DNA of 5,008 nucleotides, taken from the NCBI GenBank assembly GCA_964503335.1, contig CAZCZZ010000111.1, forward strand, positions 1 through 5,008. The letters run 5' to 3'. Numbering within the stretch: position 1 is the first letter of the stretch; every line of letters begins with the position of its first letter. The DNA is from CAZCZZ01 sp964503335 (GTDB taxonomy: Bacteria; Verrucomicrobiota; Kiritimatiellia; CAIVKH01). Below, in pieces: positions 1 through 5,008 of this stretch. The translations under genes and the position numbers were made by a program. The notes beneath the pieces are model-generated. The model did not search any database and was not told the origin of the DNA. It saw only the letters and a list, made by a program, of their open reading frames with translations.

Positions 1-2
1 GC

Positions 3-509
3 GCGCAGAAGAACATCGGACCCGCCGGCGTCACGCTCGTCGTGATTCGCAAGGATCTTCTCGAAAAGGTGAATGCGAAGATTCCGGTGATCTTCCGCTA
101 CAAGACCCATGCCGACGAGAATTCGCTCTACAACACGCCGCCATGCTTCGCGATTTATCTCGTGATGCTGGTGACGCGCTGGATCGACAAGCAGGGTGGC
201 CTGAACGCGTTGGCCAAGGTCAACTCGGACAAGGCCGGCAAACTCTACGCGGCGATCGATAACTCCGGCGGCTACTACCGCGGCACGGCCGTGAAGGAAA
301 ACCGTTCAGACATGAACGTCACGTTCCGTCTGCCGTCCGAGGAGCTCGAAGAGAAGTTTGTGAAGGAAGCGTCCGCCAAGGCGATGAAGGGTCTAAAGGG
401 CCACCGCTCCGTCGGCGGCATCCGCGCCTCCATCTACAACGCCTTCCCCGCCGCCGGCGTCGACGCCCTCATCGGCTTTATGAAGGACTTCAAGGCGAAG
501 AACGGCTGA
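3..509 (+). CDS. serC: Phosphoserine aminotransferase, C-terminal part (5' end outside window)
   Basis: SerC is a PLP-dependent class V aminotransferase. It converts 3-phosphohydroxypyruvate and glutamate to phosphoserine and 2-oxoglutarate in cytoplasmic serine synthesis. The reading frame is open from the left edge and ends in TGA at 507-509, giving about 168 residues, roughly the C-terminal half of a normal protein of about 360. The first visible residues read AQKNIGPAGVT, the conserved SerC segment that carries the lysine forming the Schiff base with PLP (codon 9-11). Further family signatures are the Y-K-T-H-A-D-E-N-S-L-Y-N-T-P-P stretch, the M-N-V-T-F segment, and the G-H-R-S-V-G-G-I-R-A-S-I-Y-N-A block near the C terminus that matches the E. 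coli enzyme closely. A GTG at 42 lies inside the conserved region and is not the start. The gene is followed by repeats and a tRNA gene, so it is probably the last gene of its unit. The reading looks intact and functional. Confidence 0.96.
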   Translation, partial: AQKNIGPAGVTLVVIRKDLLEKVNAKIPVIFRYKTHADENSLYNTPPCFAIYLVMLVTRWIDKQGGLNALAKVNSDKAGKLYAAIDNSGGYYRGTAVKENRSDMNVTFRLPSEELEEKFVKEASAKAMKGLKGHRSVGGIRASIYNAFPAAGVDALIGFMKDFKAKNG

Positions 510-558
510 TTCTGATCGGTCTTTACTGACTACTGATTACTGACTACTGATTACTTCT
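510..558. repeat. Heptanucleotide repeat array between serC and the tRNA gene
   Basis: Immediately after the serC stop the spacer reads in 7-base units: TTCTGAT (510-516), a degenerate CGGTCTT (517-523), TACTGAC (524-530), TACTGAT (531-537), TACTGAC (538-544), TACTGAT (545-551) and a decayed TACTTCT (552-558). Positions 527-540 and 541-554 form a perfect 14-bp tandem duplication. The same unit family appears again at 4829-4870 and, inverted, at 4773-4800, so it is a dispersed intergenic repeat and not a local accident. No coding potential or U-tract terminator is visible here. The function is unknown; it resembles short tandemly repeated repetitive (STRR-like) heptamers known from some bacterial genomes. 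Confidence 0.8.
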
Positions 559-565
559 TGAAGAC

Positions 566-639
566 GCGCCCGTAGCTCAACTGGATAGAGTGACGGCCTC
601 CGAAGCCGTAGGTTGTGGGTTCGACCCCCGCCGGGCGCA
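566..639 (+). tRNA. tRNA-Arg, anticodon CCG
   Basis: A complete cloverleaf can be folded by eye. The acceptor stem GCGCCCG (566-572) pairs perfectly with CGGGCGC (632-638). The D stem is GCTC/GAGT (575-578 with 588-591), ending in a G-U pair, and its loop contains GG at 583-584. The anticodon stem ACGGC (593-597) pairs fully with GCCGT (605-609). The loop CTCCGAA places CCG at 600-602, which reads the arginine codon CGG. The T stem GTGGG/CCCGC (615-619 with 627-631) has one U-G pair and a TTCGACC loop. The discriminator base is A639. The next bases are TTC, so the 3' CCA is not encoded and must be added by CCA-adding enzyme. The central C of the anticodon is the usual identity base for arginyl-tRNA synthetase. 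Confidence 0.97.
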
Positions 640-676
640 TTCCTGAATCCTCCCAAAGCGGGTTATCTAAGGTGTT

Positions 677-709
677 TACCCGGTTTTCAAGCGATGGTTA
701 CCGGGGGTA
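677..709. promoter_or_regulatory. Imperfect dyad ahead of the small membrane protein gene
   Basis: TACCCGGT (677-684) faces ACCGGG (700-705) followed by GGTA (706-709), forming a stem of six continuous pairs plus two more after a two-base bulge, around a 15-base loop. It lies 13 bases before the ATG at 722. A poor -35/-10 pair (TTTTCA at 684-689, TATCCT at 708-713, 18-bp spacer) overlaps it, so the dyad could be an operator. It could equally be a hairpin in the leader RNA, or chance in GC-rich DNA. The remaining spacer between the tRNA gene and this dyad shows nothing recognisable. Confidence 0.25.
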
Positions 710-721
710 TCCTCTCTATCT

Positions 722-1189
722 ATGTCACAAGATTTTGGCCGCAATGTAGATGCGAAGACGTTTCGACGTCCCCTTGAACACATTGCCTGGTGGCAGTTTC
801 TTGGCTTTGGCCTGCTGCTTGCCGTCGTCTGGGCCGGTGTGGCCCTCGATTTCGAAACGCTCCTGGTGGAGGAGCCACAGAGGGGCATCAGTTGGATTCA
901 TGGTTGCGTCCTGAGCGCAGTCATCATCGTGATCGGCTTCATCACGATCGGGAACACGTATCTCCAGCAGCGACGGATTCTCACGGGCTTTATCACCGTC
1001 TGTTCCTACTGTCGCAAGGTCCAGCTTGAAGACAGGGCGTGGCAGCAATTGGAGTCCTTCGTCTCGGAAAGATCCCTGGCCGAATTCACCCACGGTATCT
1101 GCCCTTCCTGCCTCCAGCATCAGTCTCCTGACCTGCCAGCTGGCAGCAAGCGGCCGACGGAGCCCGAAAAGGCCCCGATTTCGCAGTAA
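722..1189 (+). CDS. Two-helix membrane protein with C-terminal four-cysteine (CxxC...HGICPxC) motif
   Basis: A 155-residue protein of unknown function. Two hydrophobic segments, about residues 22-44 and 60-79, are predicted membrane helices. Arginines just before helix 1 (R15, R16) and just after helix 2 (R84, R85) suggest that both ends face the cytoplasm, with a short outer loop of about 15 residues. The tail carries C94-S-Y-C97, then W107, E111 and F113-V, then F122-T-H-G-I-C127-P-S-C130. This pattern (CxxCKK, W..[IVL]E.[YF][IV], F[ST]HGICPxC) is recurrent at the C termini of PAS, GAF and MASE-type signalling proteins and looks like a metal-binding knuckle; its role is not established. Here it has no PAS, kinase or GGDEF domain. 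The last 25 residues are polar and probably disordered. The ATG at 722 is the only reasonable start, as an in-frame TAA lies at 668; its ribosome site is poor (GGGGG at 703-707, too far upstream). The next gene starts 60 bases downstream on the same strand. Confidence 0.82.
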   Translation: MSQDFGRNVDAKTFRRPLEHIAWWQFLGFGLLLAVVWAGVALDFETLLVEEPQRGISWIHGCVLSAVIIVIGFITIGNTYLQQRRILTGFITVCSYCRKVQLEDRAWQQLESFVSERSLAEFTHGICPSCLQHQSPDLPAGSKRPTEPEKAPISQ

Positions 1190-1197
1190 CCCGATGG

Positions 1198-1226
1198 TTG
1201 AGTCCTGGCGGGTCTTTCCCTACACT
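1198..1226 (+). promoter_or_regulatory. Candidate sigma70-type promoter for the LpxC-like gene and kinase
   Basis: TTGAGT (1198-1203) and TACACT (1221-1226) each match four of six consensus positions and are separated by an ideal 17-bp spacer. Transcription would start near 1233, giving a short leader before the ATG at 1250. The site lies in the gap between the stop at 1189 and the next gene, as expected for a promoter driving the two downstream genes. It is called from sequence pattern only; the host's sigma factor preference is unknown. Confidence 0.4.
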
Positions 1227-1249
1227 GCCGGTTTTTTCGAGAAAGCCCT

Positions 1250-2278
1250 ATGTCACAGGAACCCTTCGGAACTGTTTTGGCCGGATCAGTGGATGATCTC
1301 CACCGATCGTACGATCGTTTCACGAAACAGCCGGTCGATTGGGATCTCATGGACGGTCCCGCGGCGCTTTATCCGTCCACCCAGCGCACGATCCAGCGCC
1401 CTGTCGCCGTAACGGGTCCCGGCACGTTTCTAGGCAAGGCCACCCGCACGCTCAAACTGGAGCCCACCGACCGCGAGGGCTGGTGGTTCTCGCGTGAAGA
1501 TGTGAACGACAGCCTCCCCGTCTGCGTGTCGATCCGCAACGTGTGGACGACAGGCGACATCGTAAGCAACATCGTGCTCCGCAGCGGTCCGCCCCAGAAC
1601 TACATCCGCATGGTGGAACACATCATCGCCTTGAAGCTGGGGATGGGGATCGACAACCTGATGATCCGCATGGAATCCGGCGATCCGCCGCTGTTCAAGC
1701 GCGGCAGCCTGGACCTGGTCGAAGCGTTGTCATCGGCGGGAACGCAGGACGTCGGGAAACCCGTGCGTCATTTTACGGTCAAAGAGAAGGTCACGGTGGG
1801 GAATCCCTACAGTTTCCTCGTTTTCCATCCGCACCGCGAAGGACCCCCGAAATTGACCTTCGACTGCGCGATCAACTTCAAGACCGCGATCGGCCAGCAG
1901 CGCATCCGTTTCCCGCTCACGCCGGAGCATTTTAACTATGGAGCCATCGCGCGAACGAACACGTCGTTTATTAAGATGCTCTATTGTCGCTCCATCGGGA
2001 AGATGTTCGCGGATGTCCGCAACCTGGGCTACACGGCGGAGAATATTCTCATCGCCAGCCGCTGGGGCTACATCAACAAGCCGCGGCTGGATCACAACGG
2101 CAAATCCCTCGAAGCCGTCTGGCACCGTTCCGTCCTCGACCTGCTCGCTGCCATTGCACTGCTGGAAGAGGGGCGTTTCGCCGGTCACATCGAATCCTAT
2201 TGCGCCGGGCACTATTTGGATTGCTTAGCCATGCGCTTACTTTACAAGCGGGGTGTTTTAGTTCCCATTCCTGCGTAA
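1250..2278 (+). CDS. Divergent LpxC-like protein (UDP-3-O-acyl-GlcNAc deacetylase family)
   Basis: LpxC is the zinc-dependent deacetylase that performs the committed step of lipid A synthesis in the cytoplasm. This 342-residue protein shows the family plan: an R-T-I-Q-R-P-V-A-V-T-G-P-G opening at about residue 46 (LpxC: Q-R-T-L-K-R...G-V-G), the V-E-H motif at 122-124 followed by G-I-D-N, A-R-T at 234-236, a W-H-R-S-V-L-D segment at 291-297 and A-G-H at 319-321. By E. coli numbering, E78/H79 (E123/H124), T191 (T236), D242 (D297) and H265 (H321) are retained. The H238-to-D242 spacing is one residue longer (H292 to D297), K239 is replaced, and catalytic D246 aligns with A301. The usual M-D-G-S-A is K-R-G-S-L. 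A 44-residue N-terminal extension precedes the first family motif; an internal ATG at 1349 would give 309 residues, nearer the usual 305 or so. The upstream ATG is preferred because of the promoter spacing and a weak GAGAAAG site at 1240-1246. It is probably a paralogue with altered or lost catalysis; a true lpxC is expected elsewhere. Confidence 0.82.
   Translation: MSQEPFGTVLAGSVDDLHRSYDRFTKQPVDWDLMDGPAALYPSTQRTIQRPVAVTGPGTFLGKATRTLKLEPTDREGWWFSREDVNDSLPVCVSIRNVWTTGDIVSNIVLRSGPPQNYIRMVEHIIALKLGMGIDNLMIRMESGDPPLFKRGSLDLVEALSSAGTQDVGKPVRHFTVKEKVTVGNPYSFLVFHPHREGPPKLTFDCAINFKTAIGQQRIRFPLTPEHFNYGAIARTNTSFIKMLYCRSIGKMFADVRNLGYTAENILIASRWGYINKPRLDHNGKSLEAVWHRSVLDLLAAIALLEEGRFAGHIESYCAGHYLDCLAMRLLYKRGVLVPIPA
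1304..1317. repeat. Perfect 14-bp palindrome within the 5' end of the LpxC-like gene
   Basis: CGATCGTACGATCG reads identically on both strands. It begins 54 bases after the ATG at 1250 and 45 bases before the alternative ATG at 1349. If the later start is real, the palindrome lies in the leader RNA or an operator region downstream of the candidate promoter; if the earlier start is real, it lies in the codons of the N-terminal extension. It could bind a dimeric regulator or simply reflect clustered CGATCG words. Confidence 0.5.
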
Positions 2279-2283
2279 GATCC

Positions 2284-4758
2284 ATGTCGGCAAAACTGCA
2301 ACGCGATCCCTCCCGCTTTTACCACAGGCTGCTGGCATGCAGTGTTGCGCTCCTTGCTGTCTTTCTCGCTACCGGTGCCTCTGCCGAACCTCTCACGCCG
2401 GACGAGAAGGCCTGGCTGAAGGAACACGGCCCCTTGCGGTATGCCCCGGATCCCGCCTTTGCGCCGTTTGAGTTCTTCCGCAGCAACGGCAACCTGGCCG
2501 GCATTACGCCCGAGATTCTAAGTGTTCTCGCCGAGAAACTGGGAACCACGATTGAGCCGGTCCGTTATCCGACCTGGACCGACGTGCTGGCAGGGATGAA
2601 GAAGGGCGAAGCCGACCTGCTTGGCACGTTGACGCTGACGCCAGAGCGAGAGACGTTCCTGCTCTTCACCGAGCCGTACCTCCAGGTTCCCTATGTCCTG
2701 TTTGTGCGCCTTGGCGCGGACATGCGCGAAACCATCGATGACTTTGCCGGGCGGAAGGTGGGCGTGGTCAGGAATCACGGTGCGCACGCATGGATTCAGA
2801 AGGAGCATCCGGAACTGGCCATTACGCCGGTGGAAACGACCAAGGAAGGTCTGCTCCTCCTGTCCATCGGCCGGCTGGATGCCATGGTGGAAACGCTGCC
2901 CGTGGGGAACCATGTGCTGACCGAGTTCGCGCTGACGGGCGTCACCTTCCTCCCTTCGATCCTCTATACGACGCCCCAGCATATGGCGGTGGCGAAGACG
3001 AATACGGTCCTGCTATCCATCCTCAACAAGGGCCTTTCGAGCATTGCCGAGTCCGAGCGCTCCGCGATCGTGCGGCGCTGGGCCGAGCACCACACGATGA
3101 GCCCGCAGTGGATGCTGCCTGAGTGGGCGCGGCGGGCCGCCGCAACCGCGGCCGGAATCCTGATCCTACTTCTGATCTGGATCCAGGCGCTGCGGCGTAT
3201 GGTTGCGCGGCAGACGCGGGATCTTAAGGCGGGCGAAGATCGCTACAGGGCCCTGGTGGACAACCTTCCGCAGCGCATCTTCATGAAGGACCCGAAATCC
3301 ATCTACATCTCCTGCAACCGCGCCTACGCGGCAGACTTGGGCATCCAGCCGTCGGAGATCGAAGGGAAGACCGATTTCGAATTCTATCCGCAGGACCTTG
3401 CCGAGAAGTACCGCACCGATGACAGGGATGTCATGTCCCGCAAGGATGTTCGCGATATCGAAGAGGCGTATCCGATCAACGGCATCATGCGGATTGTCCA
3501 TACCGTGAAGACTCCTGTGTTGGGATCCGATGGCAAGGTGCTGGGCGTGCTCGGCATCTTCTGGGATATCACGGAGTTGAAGCGCAGCGAGGAAGCGCGG
3601 ACCAACCTCGAAGCGCAGCTTCGCCAGTCACAGAAGATGGAAGCGATCGGTCGACTCGCGGGCGGCGTCGCCCACGACCTGAACAACATCCTGACGGTGA
3701 TCCTCGGCAATGCGAGCCTTATGCAGAAGGATACGACGGTGTCGAGCGATGCGCGCGAGATCGCTGGGGAGATCGGTGATGCGGCCACGCGCGCTGCCGA
3801 TCTCACGCGGCGGCTTCTGACGTTCAGCCGCCGCCACCGCGTCAGCTTCCAGCATCTCAATTTGAACGAGATCGTGCTCCGGATGCACAAAATCCTCAAA
3901 CCGCTGCTGGGTGAGAGTGTCCGCCTCGTTGAGGATGTTTCGGAGCAGCCGCCCGTGGTCGAGGCGGATGGCAGCATGATGGAGCAGGTCATCATGAACC
4001 TGGTCATCAATGCACGCGACGCCATGCCGCAAGGCGGCACGATCGAGGTCGTGACGCGATTGGTCCTGATCGAGTCCTCCGTCACGAAGGACGGCGTCAT
4101 CATGCCGCCGGGCCGCTATGCGCGCCTGAGCGTTTCCGACAAGGGTTCGGGCATGGACAAGCATACGATGGAGCACTTGTTTGAACCGTTCTTCACGACG
4201 AAGGATGTGGGGCAGGGGACGGGACTCGGGCTGGCCACGGTGTACGGCATCGTAAAGCAGCATAAGGGCTGGATCGATGTGGAGAGCGAACCCGGGAAGG
4301 GCAGTCGGTTCACCATCTACATCCCCGCGTGCGGCGAGCCGGCGCAGAGAAGTTCAGTTCAGACCCAGACCGGCGATGTGATCGGTGGCAAGGAAACGAT
4401 CCTCGTCGTCGAGGATGAAGCATCGGTGCGCAAGATGGTTCGCGTTACCTTGCAGCGCCTCGGCTATCGCGTCCTTGAGGCGGAGAATGGCAAGGCGGCG
4501 CTTGATGCGTGGAAAGCGCAACGCGGCGAAATCGACTTACTGCTCACCGACATGGTCATGCCGGAGGAAATTTCCGGCCTCGACCTGGCCCGAAAGCTCA
4601 GGGAGCAAAAGCCCGGACTGAGGGTCATCGTCAGCAGCGGCTACAGCGACCAGATCCTGCAGGAAAGCGGCGAGTTGCCCAAAGGGGCCGAGTTTCTCGC
4701 AAAGCCGTACGATCTGACGAAGCTATCCCTGATCGTCCGGCGCATTCTGGATGCGTGA
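2284..4758 (+). CDS. Hybrid sensor histidine kinase with periplasmic solute-binding (SBP_bac_3-like) sensor domain, PAS and receiver domain
   Basis: An 824-residue membrane-bound phosphorelay kinase. In order: a signal peptide or N-terminal anchor (residues 1-34, likely cleavage after A-S-A); one bacterial extracellular solute-binding family 3 type domain (about 45-270); a membrane helix (about 285-301); a PAS domain (about 318-432); HisKA with phospho-acceptor H464 in A-H-D-L-N-N; HATPase_c with the N box (N572, N576), D619-K-G-S-G, F-E-P-F-F (633-637) and G-Q-G-T-G-L-G-L (643-650); and a receiver (about 704-822) with E710/D711, phospho-acceptor D756, S784/S785 and K807. All catalytic residues are present. 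The sensor keeps the arginine of the T-x-x-R signature (R122) that holds ligand carboxylates in amino-acid binding proteins, but the aspartate that holds the alpha-amino group seems absent after G-R-L-D-A, so the ligand may not be an ordinary amino acid. The ATG at 2284 is chosen because it directly precedes the signal peptide; a longer in-frame reading would overlap the upstream gene. The 5-base gap implies co-transcription and perhaps translational coupling, as no good ribosome site is visible. The output partner is not in the window. Confidence 0.93.
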   Translation: MSAKLQRDPSRFYHRLLACSVALLAVFLATGASAEPLTPDEKAWLKEHGPLRYAPDPAFAPFEFFRSNGNLAGITPEILSVLAEKLGTTIEPVRYPTWTDVLAGMKKGEADLLGTLTLTPERETFLLFTEPYLQVPYVLFVRLGADMRETIDDFAGRKVGVVRNHGAHAWIQKEHPELAITPVETTKEGLLLLSIGRLDAMVETLPVGNHVLTEFALTGVTFLPSILYTTPQHMAVAKTNTVLLSILNKGLSSIAESERSAIVRRWAEHHTMSPQWMLPEWARRAAATAAGILILLLIWIQALRRMVARQTRDLKAGEDRYRALVDNLPQRIFMKDPKSIYISCNRAYAADLGIQPSEIEGKTDFEFYPQDLAEKYRTDDRDVMSRKDVRDIEEAYPINGIMRIVHTVKTPVLGSDGKVLGVLGIFWDITELKRSEEARTNLEAQLRQSQKMEAIGRLAGGVAHDLNNILTVILGNASLMQKDTTVSSDAREIAGEIGDAATRAADLTRRLLTFSRRHRVSFQHLNLNEIVLRMHKILKPLLGESVRLVEDVSEQPPVVEADGSMMEQVIMNLVINARDAMPQGGTIEVVTRLVLIESSVTKDGVIMPPGRYARLSVSDKGSGMDKHTMEHLFEPFFTTKDVGQGTGLGLATVYGIVKQHKGWIDVESEPGKGSRFTIYIPACGEPAQRSSVQTQTGDVIGGKETILVVEDEASVRKMVRVTLQRLGYRVLEAENGKAALDAWKAQRGEIDLLLTDMVMPEEISGLDLARKLREQKPGLRVIVSSGYSDQILQESGELPKGAEFLAKPYDLTKLSLIVRRILDA

Positions 4759-4760
4759 GG

Positions 4761-4775
4761 TGCTGCGGAGCAGCA
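4761..4775 (+). terminator. Short hairpin just after the kinase gene (weak terminator candidate)
   Basis: TGCTGC (4761-4766) and GCAGCA (4770-4775) form a perfect six-pair stem with a GGA loop, starting two bases after the kinase stop codon. No run of T follows, so it is not a classic factor-independent terminator. It could pause polymerase or protect the mRNA end, alone or together with the larger repeat hairpin downstream. Confidence 0.3.
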
Positions 4776-4870
4776 GGAAGTCAGGAGTCAGAATTCAGAA
4801 TGCACCGCAGGGGCGCGGACTCCGTTACTTCCTGATTCTGACTTCTGTCTACTGACTTCTGACTGCCTGC
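4773..4870. repeat. Opposed heptanucleotide repeat arrays in the convergent spacer
   Basis: Read on the minus strand, 4800 down to 4773 gives TTCTGAA, TTCTGAC, TCCTGAC, TTCCTGC. Read on the plus strand, 4829-4870 gives TTCCTGA, TTCTGAC, TTCTGTC, TACTGAC, TTCTGAC, TGCCTGC. These are the same 7-base family as at 510-558. The two arrays face each other across a unique 28-base centre (4801-4828), so a transcript from either strand could fold into a long imperfect hairpin. The spacer lies between the end of the kinase gene and the end of the minus-strand gene, so a bidirectional transcription-end role is possible, though no T-run is present. Nothing else was recognised between 4759 and 4885. Confidence 0.75.
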
Positions 4871-4885
4871 TCCAGCCTTCCCCCA

Positions 4886-5008
4886 TCACGGAAGGTACTT
4901 CGCCTTCTTCAGCTTCTCCGGCAGATAGTGCTCCAGAACGAAGTTCAGGCCATGTTTGGCGAAGGCCTGCTGTTCGATACGGACGCCCATCTTGAGCATC
5001 TGCTCCAG
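4886..5008 (-). CDS. C-terminal 40 residues of a minus-strand protein, possibly DNA topoisomerase VI subunit A
   Basis: The minus strand is open from the right edge to a TGA whose complement is at 4886-4888, giving 40 codons. The visible tail runs through M-L-K-M-G-V-R-I-E-Q-Q-A-F-A-K-H-G and ends in Y-L-P-E-K-L-K-K-A-K-Y-L-P. The pattern (amphipathic helix, A/V-E-Q-Q-A-F/L, K-x-G-L-x-[YF]-V, then Y-[LI]-P-x-K-L at the extreme C terminus) resembles the end of topoisomerase VI subunit A (Spo11/TopVIA family), the DNA-cleaving subunit of the type IIB enzyme. No catalytic tyrosine or TOPRIM domain is in view, so the name rests on recalled C-terminal similarity only. Codon use is regular and GC-rich like the neighbours, which supports it as a real gene. 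It is convergent with the kinase gene. Confidence 0.5.
   Translation of the reverse strand: MEQMLKMGVRIEQQAFAKHGLNFVLEHYLPEKLKKAKYLP

Noticed and set aside
510..558. CRISPR array or phage attachment site beside the tRNA gene
   Set aside because: The units are 7 bases with no spacers, so this is not CRISPR. No copy of the tRNA 3' end and no integrase gene is seen, so there is no evidence for an attachment site.
640..676. Terminator for the tRNA gene
   Set aside because: Only a three-base CCC/GGG pairing near 653-662 is visible and no T-run follows, so nothing supports a terminator call.
720..1257. Identical 10-mer CTATGTCACA at both the 722 and 1250 start codons
   Set aside because: It covers only the start and first two codons (Met-Ser-Gln) of two otherwise unrelated proteins, with no extended flanking similarity. 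Chance or shared start-context preference is sufficient.
725..1412. Alternative frames overlapping the small membrane protein gene, including a plus-strand frame at 1026-1412 and a minus-strand frame at 725-1120
   Set aside because: The 722-1189 frame contains clear membrane helices and the four-cysteine motif; the others have low-complexity shadow composition, and the 1026-1412 frame runs across the promoter gap into the next gene.
1730..2212. Minus-strand open frame of 160 codons opposite the LpxC-like gene
   Set aside because: It is antisense to recognisable LpxC motifs and shows no protein-family signature.
1984..2283. Reading the kinase frame from an ATG at 1984, adding 100 residues
   Set aside because: The added part overlaps the well-supported LpxC-like gene in another frame and has shadow-like composition. 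The signal peptide starts right after the ATG at 2284.
3384..4263. Long minus-strand open frames (239 and 211 codons) opposite the kinase gene
   Set aside because: They lie wholly antisense to conserved PAS, HisKA and HATPase motifs, are rich in Arg, Ser and Ala as expected of antisense GC-rich frames, and match no family I recognise.

Overview
The window is GC-rich, densely coded bacterial chromosome. A gene related to lpxC (lipid A biosynthesis) and a periplasm-sensing hybrid histidine kinase point to a Gram-negative (diderm) host. The tRNA gene has no encoded CCA. A possible topoisomerase VI subunit A tail at the right edge, if correct, would fit one of the less-studied phyla that carry this enzyme, such as the PVC group (Planctomycetes, Verrucomicrobia, Kiritimatiellae and relatives). 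That placement is inference; nothing here fixes the taxon.

Layout, left to right. (1) The 3' part of serC (phosphoserine aminotransferase) ends at 509. (2) A spacer of 7-bp repeats (TACTGAC/TACTGAT) leads directly into a tRNA-Arg(CCG) gene at 566-639. (3) A short gene at 722-1189 encodes two membrane helices followed by a cytoplasmic four-cysteine motif that is usually found at the end of PAS or kinase proteins. (4) After a candidate promoter, 1250-2278 encodes a divergent LpxC-like protein. (5) Five bases later a hybrid histidine kinase begins (2284-4758), with signal peptide, solute-binding sensor domain, membrane helix, PAS, HisKA, HATPase and receiver domains. (6) A convergent spacer (4759-4885) holds a small hairpin and two opposed arrays of the same 7-bp repeat family. 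(7) The last 40 codons of a minus-strand gene run off the right edge.

How the genes may work together: the LpxC-like gene and the kinase are almost certainly co-transcribed, and the small membrane protein upstream lies in the same orientation. A plausible but unproven reading is an envelope-sensing module: a periplasmic ligand sensor joined to a phosphorelay, next to a lipid-A-type deacetylase relative whose catalytic site is altered. The kinase ends in its own receiver domain and no DNA-binding output protein is visible, so the target of the relay lies outside the window.

The most noteworthy items are the altered active site of the LpxC homologue, the free-standing membrane/four-cysteine protein, and the 7-bp repeat family found in two spacers more than 4 kb apart.
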